A DNA stretch of 64,000 nt from Onchidella celtica (GCA_963931925.1 OZ007567.1:88545498-88609497), one strand, 5' to 3'. Numbered from the stretch's first letter, positions 49,079 to 62,749 are shown. Numbers and translations: made by a program. Notes: a model not told the origin generated them from the letters alone.

Positions 49079-50618
49079 CAGATGGTTAGAGGAAGAATTT
49101 TGTCTATTTGTATGACAAAAAGTTCGACACTTCCTGCATACAAAACGTTCCCAGTCGCCTCTGCCACTATCAATACTAATTGCATTACCCTGACATTATG
49201 AGACATTAGGTAGTCAGTGTCAGACATTATCAGCCTCATTTCAGGCTGTTTGCGAAAACAAAAATATACAACAATTATCACATTAAAAAATATAAAAATA
49301 TAGCCGGAAGAACAATGTAACCTTTGGTATGTCAGGACTCGTGGCTGAAAGCCAAATTGGTGGAGTTTGTTAAAAAATAATAATGTTAGATAATTAAGAG
49401 TGTTGGGAGAGGGAGATAACAGGCGATCTTCAGAGAAGCTGACCCTCCTGTCTAGCATTTGTGCTCATTTCTATTCGTTCGCCCATATTTAAAGAAAATG
49501 CGACTCGACTGTGACGAAACTGCGCGCTTAGCCTATGTGTTCTCCCTGCACTTTCGGTGACAGCTGCATTTCAAACCTTACTATCTTAGTCGCTAATTTT
49601 CTTAATTAGATCCTGACCATGTTTGCTATGGTCTCACATTTCAGTTTGTCGATAGCTGAATGCACACAGCTGCGGGATCACAGTGGGAATGCAGCAATTT
49701 TGGTCTATGTAAATTCCCAATAGTGTGCTCATTATTCGGAATTTTCCCTGGGGACAATGTTATCTAACTAGCATCACACCGATTGGCTAAACGCTTCTTG
49801 TTATAATCCTAAGCTAAGTTGCGCATATTCCTTGATTTAATTTCTTACATCCTCGTTGTCGTTATTGGCGTTGTTTGCTGTTTATAATTTGCCCTGTACC
49901 AAGACACTGAAGTCATTGTCATATTTTTTAGCTCCTGTATATCGTAGTTTCAGCTGTTGGCACACGAGCAATTACGTCTATCTCATGTAGATTAATTTTG
50001 TACAACAAATGGTATTTGTACTTGGCAGTGCTGTAGACCAAGTAGTTATAGTTACGACAATTTAAATGAAGCCAAAGGAATAACAAAAACTGCTCTGCAC
50101 GGATTTCTGCACGAGTTTACATAATATTACATTTTATGATTGCGTCGCTTAAAGATATGGACGAAGAGGTATGATAGCTAGCAGAAACCACCAATAATAT
50201 CATGCATGTTTTATTAGACGACATCAAGAACCCGCGTAAAAAAAATAATAATAATAATGATAATAAATAGTGTATACAATTACAAACAAAAGCCAGCCCG
50301 GTGAAAAGTGGATGCTTACAGATTAAACAGTAATATTGAAAACAAACAAAATGAACTAATGTTAAAAATAGAAATAATTTTACAATGCCGTAAATTTGCT
50401 AGGCGACTTATTGACCGTTGGGAACAGATCATTCATGTTAACATATGAAGCTGTGGAACCAAGTCTCATCATTACCATGTCGTGCATTGGCTCCAGACAA
50501 CTGTAATCTCTTCCATCTGATGAATAATAATGCAAGGGTTGCGCGCAATGGAGAACACGGGAGATCTTTAATATCGATGTTTACCGTCTAGGCTTGCTCT
50601 GTGTAATGATGCAGAGGG

Positions 50619-50619
<1 letters not shown>
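49079..50619. other. No recognisable gene
   Basis: AT-rich. The 126-codon minus-strand frame at 49078-49458 has no recognisable domain. Confidence 0.5.
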
Positions 50620-50717
<98 letters not shown>

Positions 50718-50852
50718 ATCAGCTTTCTCTCTATCTATCTGCCTGGCTGCTTGTCTGTCTGGTTGCCACTGCCTGTCTGCCTGTCTGTCTTTCTATCTAT
50801 CTGTGTCTCTTTGTTGGTTATCAGTCTGCTTGGCCAGCCTGTCTGCTTGGTC

Positions 50853-50933
<81 letters not shown>

Positions 50934-51000
50934 GCTATCTATCTATATCTATATCTATCTATCTATGTATCTATCTTTCTATCTATCAATGTTTTTATCT
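50620..51000. repeat. (TATC)n / (TGTC)n arrays
   Basis: Pure TATC at 50620-50712, degenerate TCTG/TATC to 50852, pure TATC at 50853-50894, TGTC at 50895-50932, then degenerate TATC. The long open frames are repeat translations. Confidence 0.95.
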
Positions 51001-53080
51001 ATTTACCTGCTCAGTCAGCTACTTACTTGCTTAAACTCGATTGTCAATGTCTTTTCATCAAGTCCTTAAGCGAGTTTGTCTGTCCTTTGCGAGCATAAAG
51101 TACTAACCATGTCACTGTATTTTTTTTTCTTCTTACCTTTTCTAACGTAATAGATGCACCTACATACCTAACAACCCCATATTTTAATGTCGACCTCACG
51201 TAATTTTTGGCCTCCTCCTTACCCAGCCCCCACCCCCAATCTGCCCTGACTCTCCTCCCACTTCTTGCCTATCTACCCACCCCCATTGCCTCTGCCCTAA
51301 CATTTATCATCTTGTTCTGTAGGATATATGACTCGCATGAGGCGAGATCGATGCTGGAAAAGCTTTGATCAAATGTATGACATGTCATTGATGGCTTTAC
51401 TCAATGTTGCACACCTATATTACCTGCAAGCAAATTCTAACAATTTACAAACATATAATTAGGTTAAGTGGCCTCTGAAACTGGTGCGACACGCCTATGG
51501 TTTGGAGGGCCGCCTTCGATGGTAGTTTCGAAGCACAGACAAGGAAGAGAGTTAAATGTCAGGAGCTAGCAGCGAACGAGCAAATTTACAGATAATATGC
51601 GGAACGGCTGTAACTTTTATTGAATTTTTGTTTCATGGGGAACTGTGAGATAGACACCGGGGCATTTTTGTTTTTCAGTATGTTAACCCGCCACATTACA
51701 AGATAAAAGCAAAAATTGTTATTTTTTCTCTTTTTTTAATCTGTCGGTAGCAGGTACGGTATGCTGTTTGAGAAGCCGATGGAGAATGATGCTCTTTGTT
51801 TCGCGTCGTGTTCAGAATTCCTACGTCAAAATTGAACGTGCAGAATGAAGGTCACAAATATCAATACAAAACGCCTCAAAAAAGATGTATCTCAGTTCTT
51901 GTGTCCTACTACGAATTCCCGAGGTTGTTCTTTTTTTTCCCCGAGGTTTTCTCCTAGAGATGAGGAAATGTGTAAAAGAAAGTCCTTAGTCTTTTGGTGC
52001 CGTGTGCCCAACATGTTGATCAAGTTAAACTTTGTCATGAAACGAGCAGGATCCTGGAAATACATGAATGTCTGAGTTTTAACTAATATTTCTCCCTGTA
52101 AGGGACTTTGTGAACGTGAATCAGAGAATTTGTAAAGGAATGAATATTTATGAGATCAGAAATTTAATGTTATCTGAGTGCATTGGTGCAACCGACTTAA
52201 CAAGTTGATTTGGTTAAACTTTCTTGCAAAATCATTGAGGTCTTGAAAATCTACTGCTGTAGGGTTTTAAATAATATTACTTAATGCATTTTGTGAGAGT
52301 GAATCAGAAAAGTAGTGAACCCCAGTGCATTGCAATGATGACTATTTATGGCGCGTCTGTGTGTGAGGTGTATAATTTCTTATGTATGTGTTTATCTCAG
52401 ATTACGTGTGATTGCTCACAAAAGCAATTTGGTGCTATATAAGGGAATAATTCTAGTTTCTGCGCGGAGCCGAGAAGCTGTCATTTTGGGGGAAAAGGTT
52501 ATCCCAAGACCCCCTCCTTCCTTTTTCCTCCTCCCTTTTTCCCCAGTAAAGCGAACGCTAAACTTCTGAACACAGGGGATAAAATACCGGGCTCTATTTT
52601 TAAATTAAAAAGCTAGAGAAATGTTAATACGTCTGACGTCAACGGGCAGTTGCAGTCATCGATCTCAGTGTTTCTGCTGACTGCGCCGAGTTGGGGGGAG
52701 CACTTTCTGTAGCAATCATCCTGCTCGTTTTAATATAATTGCTTCTTTATTGCAATTTGTCACTATTTTAGTCACAAGGATAATGCTCCCTGACCTTTTT
52801 TCTACTGAAAAATCGTTCCTCTTCAGTGATTACAACTATATCAATACCATTAGATTCATTCACGTATGTTTTTTTCAATTTTTTCAATACAGTTTCAACT
52901 GTACTTTTTTTTTCCCTGAGGGAGATCTTCATCACAGCTTGCGGTAGCTTTTCCCTTTTCGTTCTTAATTCTTTGTTTTGTCATTTTTCTTTATTGTTTG
53001 TTTCTGATGCCGAGCCTAACAACCCACAAGCGTTTCTCTTTTTTGCTATATTTTAATTTCGTTCCGAGCCCTGTTGCGGC
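51001..53080. other. No recognisable gene
   Basis: AT-rich with C-rich (51220-51300) and T-rich patches. Frames up to 76 codons only. GGTGCTATATAAGGGAATAA near 52431 faintly resembles an L2-type 3' tail but lacks its other landmarks. Confidence 0.45.
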
Positions 53081-53213
53081 CATCCATAGTTTCCTAGCGG
53101 ACTGTAGTCTTATTACAAAGCCGGAGAGGAGAAACTACAGGGATTGCCTTCACTGTTCAGCTATAGCTTTCTATTTAAAATACTACTGTCGCCTAGCAAC
53201 AGCAAATAGGTTT
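53081..53213 (+). repeat. Foldback family D, copy 3
   Basis: The left arm CCTAGCGGACTGTAGTCTTA and the inverted right arm GCTAGGCGACAGTAGTATTT pair. The interior GCCTTCACTGTTCAGCTATA matches copies at 36072 and 43284. Confidence 0.74.
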
Positions 53214-54083
53214 CTGTGGGTTTTTTTAAAAATAAATCTAAATAACACGCGTGAATTGGAAACTCGTGACTTATAAACTACACGCAATAAGTCAGCTGAG
53301 CAGTGTGCTCAGGTAAAGATCTGACACAACCATTGTGGGTGAATCTTGCTAAATGGGGCTTAATGTAAAAATTTGTATACCTCTTTAAAAAAACTTTTGC
53401 CTTAATCCCGATTTCGCCAGATCCACTCACCAGTTTTGGGGGGAAAACCATGCCTGTATGAAAAGACTAAAAAAGAACAGTCAACCGAAAACCAGGATAT
53501 CCTTTCATTATTTGTGTGTGTAGGTGGGAGGGAAAGGGTGTGCAGGAAGCGGTTATTGTTGTGTAATTTTCTGATGGTATCATTGTTGTTGTTACTCTTG
53601 TAATCACAGAGGTGGACTGGGTGGGGTATTGTTATGCTTGATAGTTGTTTTGATCTAGTGGGAAACATTGATTTTTTTCTACTGGCACCCTCAAAGCAGC
53701 GCAGCTGATACTGTTAGAACAAAAACGCAAATTGTGTAAAGGAAATTGCGCACATTCGTTTGTTTGTGAGAAGTAGGTTGATATACATTGATAGCTGTTC
53801 ATACACTGCAGTACGATTGTTTTCCTACATATTAGGAAAGATTCTAAAGGTAAATTATTTTATCTGCGGCATTTCCATATCTAGGAACTTATCTCAGGTG
53901 CTTGTTATGGTTCTGTTCGTCTCTGTTTACTTTCTGTCATTTTATTGCTTGCCTTTCATCATTTGGGGTGACGTAGTAAATTTCGTTAGTGATTCTCTGA
54001 TATTTGTGATCAAAAGTTAACAAAACAGAGCAGTCGGATAGGGTTTATCATTGTTGTGTACTTTTATCTGTAAGGGGGCAGAT
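53214..54083. other. No recognised gene
   Basis: The 86-codon frame at 53760-54020 is hydrophobic but has no family signature. Confidence 0.45.
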
Positions 54084-54830
54084 AAATGTTGTTGTTGTTG
54101 CTGCTGCTGATGTAGTTGTTGTTGTTGTTATTTTGTGGTTGTTGATGTTGTTGTTGCTGCTGCTGTTATTATTGTTGTTGGTGCTGCTGCTGTTCTTGTT
54201 GTTATTGTGGTTGTTGCTAGTTTTTGTTACTGCTGTTCTTGTTGTTGTTGTTGCTACTGCTGTTATTGCTGTTGTTGTTGCTGCTACTGCTGTTATTGCT
54301 GTTGTTGTTGTTGTTGCTACTGCTGTTATTGCTGTTGTTGTTGTTGCTACTGCTGTTATTGCTGTTGTTGTTGTTGCTACTGCTGTTGTTGTTGTTATCG
54401 CTACTGCTGTTGTTGTTGTTGCTACTGCTGTTATTGCTTTTGTTGTTGTTGCTACTGCTGTTGTTGTTGTTGTTATTGTCGCTACTGCTGTCATTGCTGT
54501 TGTTGTTGTTGCTACTGCTGTTATTGTTGTTGTTGTTGTCGCTACTGCTGTTATTGCTGTTGTTGTTGTTGTTGTCGCTACTGCTGTTGTTGCTGTTGTT
54601 GTCGCTACTGCTGTTGTTGCTGTTGTTGTTGCTACTGCTGTTATTGCTGCTGTTGTTGTTGTTGATGCTACTGTTGTTATTGCTGCTGTTGTTGTTATTG
54701 ATGCTACTGCTGTTATTGCTGCTGCTGTTGTTGTTGATGTTGCTGCTGCTCCCGTTGTCCTTGTTGTTGTCGCTGCTGCTGATGTTATTGTTGCTGCTGT
54801 TGCTTTTGCTCCTGTTGTTGTTGTTCATAA
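54084..54830. repeat. Large imperfect GTT/GCT/ACT array with 27-30-bp higher-order period
   Basis: About 750 bp of trinucleotides. Within it a unit of about 30 bases recurs, GCTACTGCTGTTATTGCT followed by three or four GTT. Every frame stays open for hundreds of codons (Val/Ala, Cys, Leu on plus; Asn/Ser or Thr/Ala on minus), as expected of a trinucleotide repeat with no stop codons. It is simple sequence, not a gene. Confidence 0.93.
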
Positions 54831-56497
54831 GACATGAAATCTTGATGACCTTTCACTTTTTCTACTTGTTTTTGATGGCTTCTAACGCTCTTGCTCTATA
54901 GCTTTATGCGCAATGGATTATGACAGATTTTTTTTATTTTTCCACTTGAGCACCCGGTAAAGATCAAACACCAAGCTTGCTGTATCAGGTGCTTAATGGT
55001 GTTGAGCGTGAGTTTTTATATGTGCGTGTATGCATTTGATTAGGAATCTGTTTTCACTTTTTTTAACGTTCCGATTTATCTAAATGTTTTTCATATTGCT
55101 CGGAAGATGAAGGGAAATGGTCAAAAGGCCAACCATACAGAGAAGTAAAAGCTCGAAATATTTTATCTTTTCTGCATCATCAGTGAGTGTTATGATTTAA
55201 ATTCTCTACGCTCAGGTGTCTGTTCATTCAGTGCAATGAGAATCCTAATCCGTTTCCTTGATATACCGTTTTCTACCACAACAGAACAGATGTGCCTCTG
55301 AAAGAGAGCTGGAAAGGAACAGTATTCTAATGATGTAGGTTTGTTTGATGAAGTCTTGGGGGAGATCAATGTTAGTTTAACGTGGATATTCTGGAATGCT
55401 AGGCTGTTTAGTTATAAAGTGAAGTTGTCATTGTGCGGTGCATTCACTAGTTTTAATCTGTCCATTCATTTATCACCCATCCGTCCATCCTTCCATCTAT
55501 TTATCTTTCCATTGGTCCATCCATCCAGCCAGCCAGCTATCTTTTTTATTATTCATCCATCCATTCAACCATCTATTTAGCTTTCTGTACCTCCATCAAT
55601 CCATCCATCCATCCGCCCATCCAGTCAATAAGTCAACAAACTTTTTAAACTGAAAAGTGGAAACAAAGCATAGGAAGACTGTTAACTGCTATTAAAAATG
55701 TAGGAAAGCAGTGAAGCCAAACGTGTGTTGCCATGCTGAATTTCTAAATTAGTCACGATTCCTCCCACAAATCTTCTTTTTTTTTTTTTTTTTATCCCGC
55801 TGGGTAATCAGTGTGCTGGAAGGATGGGAAATGGGAGCGAGAGGGAGAGAAAGTGCGTGTGATCTTTACTACAGCCTCCTTGCTTAGGTTGGGCTGGAAA
55901 CCTGGGAGGAGATCAGTTAACAGAGGCTGTTTTGACTATAGAACTGTTACGTAAATCTGTGGCGACGGCGCGCGCTGGCACCGTAATGTGTTCTGGCACA
56001 GTGACTTGGTATGTTCCTCTGGTGGTCGTGGAAGTCCTTATCATCGCCAGTAAACCTCGTTTAGATCTAGAGTCGCAGATTATGGGAAATCTTATACCAG
56101 CAGTTTTATCCTCTGTGAGGGCACTTGGAAAACAAAGGTAGTTTACCATTAGATTTTTTTTTTCTTTATATCAGTAAAGCCTGTAGTACATGTAATAATG
56201 GGCGTTATTGAATGGTAGAATAAAAGTTACGCCGCGAATCTGAATTTGAATTTGGATTGTTTTTCGAGGTGTCGATTCGATAAAGTTTATAGTGCTTTTT
56301 GCGTGGTTTAGTAATAAAAAATTTGATCACAAAATAGAACATTTTTAGTAGACGACGATGAAGGTCTAACTATTCAGATATAATTATGTATATAAAGTAA
56401 AAAAAAATATTATCTCAAGAGAGATAAAACAAGAGCTGTAATTTTCTTCCTGTGAGGGACATGGATAAAATTATTGTTTTCATACAAAACTCGTTCC
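54831..56497. other. No recognisable gene; degenerate CATC array
   Basis: Degenerate CATC repeats at about 55455-55625 and a T run (about 19) near 55773-55791. The overlapping 69- and 78-codon frames at 55913-56149 are unassigned. Confidence 0.5.
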
Positions 56498-56548
<51 letters not shown>

Positions 56549-56572
56549 GTTGTTATTGTTGTGGTTGTTGTT
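56498..56572. repeat. (GTT)n microsatellite
   Basis: About 23 GTT units with small interruptions. Confidence 0.95.
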
Positions 56573-57272
56573 GCCAATTGGGATTGTTATGGCAATAATA
56601 GCTGGGTTTGGGGTCTTTTCTATTTTTTTTAACGGTCTTCAAAATGCACTACACAACTGTCAAGCAAATTATTTTTGTATTGGCCTTTTGTGAACACCTT
56701 CGCTGCATTAGACAGCTTTCTGAAGAACCAGATTTCATTGAAACGATAAATCACTTCAGTGTAACCAATACTTTGAATGATAGGTAACTTTTCACTGTAA
56801 AATAATCACCAGTTTACTGGCTTGCGTGATTGAGACGGAAGTGGGTGGGGTGGACATTTTTTTTATTGTTTGGCCCTGGCACGAAATCTTGCTCCCCCTG
56901 TCATTCATGGCATGCAGAAAACGATTTCTTATGTATAATTATCAATTATTATGCTGCATGCGTCATAGAAATAGCAGACCAGGCAAAGTAAAAAGTTTAA
57001 CAAGAAGATTATACGGTGGGAGATAATGACACACACCATAAACAGATCTAGACGGCCTTGCCACTGACAGCACTGTGTTTTGCAGTAAATTATCCTGCCA
57101 TTGACAAAGATTCAGCAATTGACGGTTTTTAAAAAAAAAAGTGCCTATCATTTGGACAAACAAAGGAGATAATGAATGGAAATGTTATCTCAGTCGAATG
57201 GTGTCGTCTTTCAAAGCTAGTTGTGTGAGTGGGAGGGCGGTGGAGGGAGAGAAAGGGGGTGTGATATTTTGT
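56573..57272. other. No recognised gene
   Basis: No assigned content. Confidence 0.5.
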
Positions 57273-57602
57273 ATTTTCTATACTTCTTAACTCCCATTTG
57301 GGAAATTTGCCTTTGTGTCTTTGCAGCCCAGTTACAAACTGGAGCAAACACGTCGTCACCACAGTGCGGCGTGTTTTTTTTTTGTTGGGGGGGGGGGGAG
57401 GGAGGGAGTGGTAGGGATAAATGTTATTCAATTTTGCCCGGGCGGTGGCCTGCTCTTTCCGATTTCTAGCTGCCAAGTATCTTTAACGTGCACAAGGGCC
57501 CTCTTAGCTTTTCGTCTTTATCCGAGAAGACTAGGCGCTGGATTCGAACCCGGTACCTTCGGCATGAGAGGCGAGCATCTTGCCTCTAGACCACCGTGGT
57601 GA
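57273..57602 (-). mobile_element. tRNA-derived SINE, copy 4 (near full length)
   Basis: On the minus strand: head TGGTCTAGAGGCAAGATGCT, B box GGTTCGAATCC (perfect), CTTCTCGGATAAAGACGA, GGGCCCTTGTGCACGTTAAA, AAGAGCAGGCC, GCCCGGGCAAAATTGAATAA, ATTTATCCCTACCA, a C run and an A run, AACTGGGCTGCA and the 3' block GGCAAATTTCCCAAATGGGA. It lacks the GCATGTTGG region between head and body, so it is about 100 bp shorter than copy 2. Confidence 0.9.
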
Positions 57603-59228
57603 AAAAGTTTTTCCGTGAGGTCATAGCGAACTTTCACAATGTCTTGTTTCTTAGGGTGTGTATTTTCACCATACACTGCAAAAGGTTAAGATTAGGGTTA
57701 GTAATAATAGTAAGAAGAAGAAGACTACTATTCTGGGTGTCTATTTTCAATGTATTATATATTCATAGTGATAATAATCATGTCCATTATTCGTGGCAAT
57801 AACTCTTGCTCGGTGTGGACCAAGGAACGAGAGAAGAGATAAACATGCCATGCTACCTTTACCAGGTGAAATGCCCACGCTAACAATAAGAGTACAATGT
57901 ATAGTCGCTGTGGATTTGCATGCCAAGGTATTATGAGCGAGTGGTCTCGCTACTGACAGTGAGTCGTAACCATGAAGGTGTACCCAAGATACAGTGCCAC
58001 ATCTTGGAGTATACTCTTTTGTGCTTTCGTTGAGCTCCGACTTTCCTTCTTTCCGATCAACGTTCGGAAAGGATGGGAGATAGTTGTGTGAAGGGGATAT
58101 AATTATGATCTCTACCCCATTTCCCTATTTTCTATCCCCGGGTTTACCTTCCAGTTCACCAAGCATCTCAATTTAGGGATGCCATGCTATCAGTCTTGCT
58201 GTTACATTAGAAAGCTGTGTGGGCAGTTACACATCACCTATTTGTTGCATGTTCAAAGAAATACACGCAAGTATTCCTAAATAATCAATATTTAAATATA
58301 ATCATTTATGCATACATGCAAAAAAAAAATAGTAATAATAATAATTCAAAGACCTATTAAAGGGGGGGGGGGGGAATCCCTAGCATTAAATATATAATAA
58401 TATGAAAGCGTAATATAATATTATATAATATATAGTAATGGATCCTATTTTATTACAACATGAAATTACATGTATAGTACTTACTTATTTGTAGATATTT
58501 ATGGCATCATGTACTGAATGTTAATATATACATAATTATTCTAATGAAGGTTTTTTTTATTACGTCAATTTGTGCATTCTGTAATTACTTGACACAAAAA
58601 ACCCATGCATAAGGACTATGCACTTGAGTCCCATGTATTGTTGAGTACTCTGTCGAGCTCTTTCCTTGAGCCTACAATTTGTTCCACGCTGTGAGTTTGA
58701 TTCAAGAGGCTTGATAGCCGCATTTTTACTTCCCACGGGATGATGCGTTCGTAGTTTTAATACCTTTAATAGGTCCGTAGGGTCACATTCTTGCAATAAA
58801 AGACCATTGTTGTGTCATAAACTAAAACCAAAAATTCACTTGCGGGAGCTCTGCCTTTAAATGGACATCATCATACTTTCCCTATGTCCAGTTTTCAGTA
58901 TTCGAATCTGTGGATATTACTTTCAGCAGAATCAAACACAGTTGTCGTGTAGTTGGTAAGGAAAGTTTATAATACTTTATTCATTTTCTCATCAATCCAC
59001 GCCATGTTCTTGCTTTAGACGATCCTCCATCCGCTGTAGATGAAGACGTGACTTGATCAAGGCAATGCAGCAAGGACGATATTAGTTTTGCATTCTTTCA
59101 GTTTATGGGGCATTTTTCAAGATCAGTGAGAATCCTCATAATGTGCAGATAATGTTTATTAGCTCTCAGATTTGAAAAAAAAAAATGGTGGTTCAGCTAC
59201 GAAGTCTGAAATATGCACATAAAATATT
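57603..59228. other. No recognised gene; one perfect hairpin
   Basis: CTTTCCGA (58049-58056) and TCGGAAAG (58064-58071) form a perfect 8-bp stem with a 7-base loop. It does not match the histone 3' stem-loop. AT-rich repeats lie near 58330-58450, with a G run near 58363. Confidence 0.45.
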
Positions 59229-59415
59229 GTCAAAATATGACAAAAAGAAAAGATTGTAGGTGGCCAAGCCTTGCGTAAGAAATAATACCAGAACGGTAAA
59301 ACCGAAAGCTTCATTGCTCTGCCCCTTTCCTTTGCGTTTTATTGCATCGTTTGGGTATTATTTCTTACGCGAGCCTTTGCTACATACAACTTTTTTCTGT
59401 TTGCCACATTTTGAC
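59229..59415. repeat. Foldback family C, most complete copy
   Basis: 187 bp. The left arm GTCAAAATATGACAAAAAGA ... CTTGCGTAAGAAATAATACC is the approximate inverse of the right arm GTATTATTTCTTACGCGAGC ... TTGCCACATTTTGAC, giving inverted arms of about 60 bp. The unpaired centre is about 60 bp. Fragments of the same family lie at 6305, 12115, 14044 and 28264. It has no coding capacity. Confidence 0.88.
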
Positions 59416-62400
59416 ATTACTTCAAGCCTTGCTGCGATCCCACAGATTTTCTATGCTTTTTGTAATATTTCAACATAAAATATTGATGTGCCTATGACTT
59501 ATTTTTGATGAAATAGTTTATATAACCTTTCGTGAGCGAATGTAAAATATTATGTGACTGTAAAAGCCCATTGGCGTTTCTTTAAACAATAATCGATGTG
59601 ATACAATGGAACCAAAACATAATGTCATGAGACAAATAAACAAAAGTCTCTTTTATGGTCGCTGGAACACAAAATAAACAGATGGAATCGGCCGGTATGA
59701 AACCAAACATTATTCTGTAAAGGTGCAAATGAGGTTCGCTGCGCTTGTTGCAGATGAGCTATGTTGAGCTAGACTGGGGCCAAACTCAATGATTATGAGC
59801 ACGTTATGGGCGAATTATGTGGGGAAATAGCATGCGTTCGTGAGTGCAGTTTTCAGGTTGGGGTTCTGGCAGAAATGCCAGTTATTTCTGGAATCAGACA
59901 AAACAATGATAGTGAGCCCTGCAACATGACTCACTGCCAAGGCGGAAACATAGGGGGCACGGTGATGGGCTGAATGAGAGGGATAGTGGTGGAAGGGGGG
60001 GGGGGGAGAGATGGAACGTTGAGAAAGGATCGGAAGAGGGGGGAAAGTTAGCCCCTCCAACATCAATAGATAGCATAAAAGAGAAACGTTGGCAAACAGG
60101 AATACATAGCATGACTGAGACATGAGACAGGTAGAAGGCTCCCCGATAAATTCCCTCTTGTCGCTAGAAATAGAAAGAAAATGCAGTGTATATTTCTTTG
60201 TGGATATTTTTGTTTATACACTGTTTTTACACAGACAAGTAGAATCGTAGAAGATGCCATAGAGATACAAGGCTAGGCGTTAGTGTAAGGAGTCTGTACT
60301 GTCAGGAAATTACATATAAATATTAGGAGATGTATTTGAGCTTTGCACGTAATAATATGTACAACGTAAAGGTCAAGACTTTACACGTATATATCCCAGT
60401 GTTCATATACTTTAGCAAATAGTTTGCACCCGGACATTTCGTGTGTAAATTAGTGGACTTTCTGGAGAGTAGATAGTCCAGTTTGTGAAGTGGAACCGAG
60501 AACTGACTGCCCATGTCGTTAATATCATCCATTTAACACTAGTGTGGCCTCAAAGTAAGAATTGTATTAAATTTATCTCACTGTTTACTTCATTGTAAAC
60601 ATGCGATTCCCATCAAAACGAAACAAATTAGGTTGATGCACACTGGTAATGAACTGTACGAAACCAGCTGCATCCAAATTAATATTTGATCATTACTGAA
60701 AATGAAGCTGATTTCAAAAGATGTACATTTTCCCAGATTTTGCCTTAAAAATCTACACGATCTATAAGGATGGAGAGGACAGAACAGATCAAAGAGGGGT
60801 TTGAGCCTGCCGGCAATCAAGTAGATAAGGAGGTATATGGAGGGGGATGTAGATGTGGAGCCGATCAATACAATGGCCATTATCTGAGCTTGTCAGTGTA
60901 CAAGGAGAAATATTGATGGGCACCGGCCGTTTTTATTCACAGCATCTGTTGCTGGAATATCTAGATAAGCTGCAGAAGAGTAAAATGGATAAAATCACCA
61001 GACAACATCCGCGAGAGTAGTTTTTGTACTAACTGGCCAGCCTACCAACTTCAAGCGAGTCCGCACCTTTGCAACTCCACCTTAGCACTACTTCAGTGAT
61101 TTTCAAAAAGGCGAAAAAAAAGGGAGATGCTCTGTGCACAACGAGTGTAAATTGCCACAGTGGTATGCACGATGAACTTTGTAGTGAATGTACATTTGAT
61201 TTCAGCAGCATTGTGTCATTAATACCGCCTGAGTCTGTCATAAATGGAACATAATAAGACTGTCATTCAAACGAAATATTTCTAATTGGTGGATCAATTT
61301 TATGTGACGATGATTATCAATACAAAGTGCAGATGATTATAGGTTTGCATTCAATAACTGAAGGGTATGGAATGCCGTGATACAGTGTCGTAGAGATTCC
61401 GTTTTATCATTAAAGTCATTTAATTTTCTGATCATATGCAAATTATAACTGTTTGTGTCTGTTGTTTTTTGTTTTATCCATTTAACTAGCGCCTTATACA
61501 GCAAGTTACTTCGCCATGCGATGTGAGGAGGAATATTCGTGTTTGGTTATTCAATAAACTGACAGGACAAAGGTAATGTCCTTCAGTTTTGATAGAACGT
61601 ACAAGTATATCAAATTCATACATTACACCAAGTACAAAGGTAGTGATTTCACATGTTCTGTGTAGAAGACTTAACTGATTCACTCCCAGCTAGTTTCTTT
61701 GAGAGAACAAGAGTTCTCGTACTGCCCTCTTTGAAAGTCGGTGACCAGTGACTTGGATACCAGTCATACCAGTGTGTACGATCTTTAAAAAATAAGTATG
61801 GTTAAATGTCAAATTAATGGGTATTTTAACAAAGAACTGATCATTTGAAATGGGCATTTTTCGGGTGGCCCGCACACATAGCGGCTTATGGCAGTGAATC
61901 AGCTAAATTCAGATGAAGTTATAAGCACTCAGTGTTTCTGTTGTCTACTGACAGGGCATATTAAAAATTTGCATTCTCTTGGAATTTCTTTTTTTTTTTT
62001 TTTTTTCGCACATGAAGAATTAGTTGGTGCAAGAAAATAATTACCAGCTCTTTACGACGCGCCGATTTTTTTTCCCTATGCTCAAGTTAGTTTTTTAGGC
62101 TGGAAAAAAAAGGGGGGGGGGGTGGAGAAAAAGAGAGAGGGGAGGAGCAAGTTGCTTCTTTACCACCAACTTCGTCATCTGTTAACTCTAAACTTTACCT
62201 TAACCTTCTCTCCAGTAATGATTTGCACATATGCACACGTCGCTGCTCTTGCAAATTAAATCATGTCTGAAAATGGAAAGATCTTTCCACCAGTTCTTTT
62301 GCGCAACTTTTTCACCAAACTATCAGTTATTGGTGATGGGCTGGAACGCACTAATAGACAGATAGCACGGCGTGAGCATAGTTACCTCGTGAGCTGTATT

Positions 62401-62735
62401 GCAGGTAACAGTGTCATTACACCTGGGGAATGTGTTACCTTCCCCCGGCACCGCGGGGACTCGCATTACGGCGTTAACACAGAAAGGCAGAAATAAAATA
62501 AACACGAGAACACAGGTGAAGGATGTGAGATTATTGAGCGGCGTTTTTATCCCAACTCCTGACAGTTCGTACAGAATTCACTTGCTCTCCAAGTCAGACG
62601 AATACCACAGCTATGCATCAAGCCAAGTATAACTCAAAAACCCGTCGCCTGAAATTAAATACTATATAATTATGAACCGACAAACCTGCGACTCAGTAAG
62701 AACTGTTTGTTTTCTCAAGCCTACATTGATTTTAG
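59416..62735. other. No recognisable gene
   Basis: 3.3 kb. Contains a G run with GA-rich flank (59990-60012), a T run (61988-62006) and a G run (62112-62121). Frames up to 102 codons (59815-60123, minus) have no recognised domains. Confidence 0.5.
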
Positions 62736-62749
62736 CCTCTCAGTCTTTC
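62736..62749. repeat. SINE target site duplication, left
   Basis: CCTCTCAGTCTTTC, repeated exactly at 63222-63235 beside the SINE tRNA head. Confidence 0.85.

Noticed and set aside
48762-49115. 117-codon Val/Ala/Gly repeat protein
   Set aside because: It arises from a 36-bp minisatellite. The adjacent frame is just as open (poly-Leu/Val), so openness is a property of the repeat.
52411-52460. Possible second L2 LINE tail (GGTGCTATATAAGGG)
   Set aside because: Only a short resemblance. The preceding AAAGCGCC landmark and a terminal trinucleotide run are missing.
54048-54901. Very long frames (up to 234 codons) on both strands
   Set aside because: A trinucleotide array without stop triplets is open in all frames. 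The products are homopolymer-like and there is no gene context.
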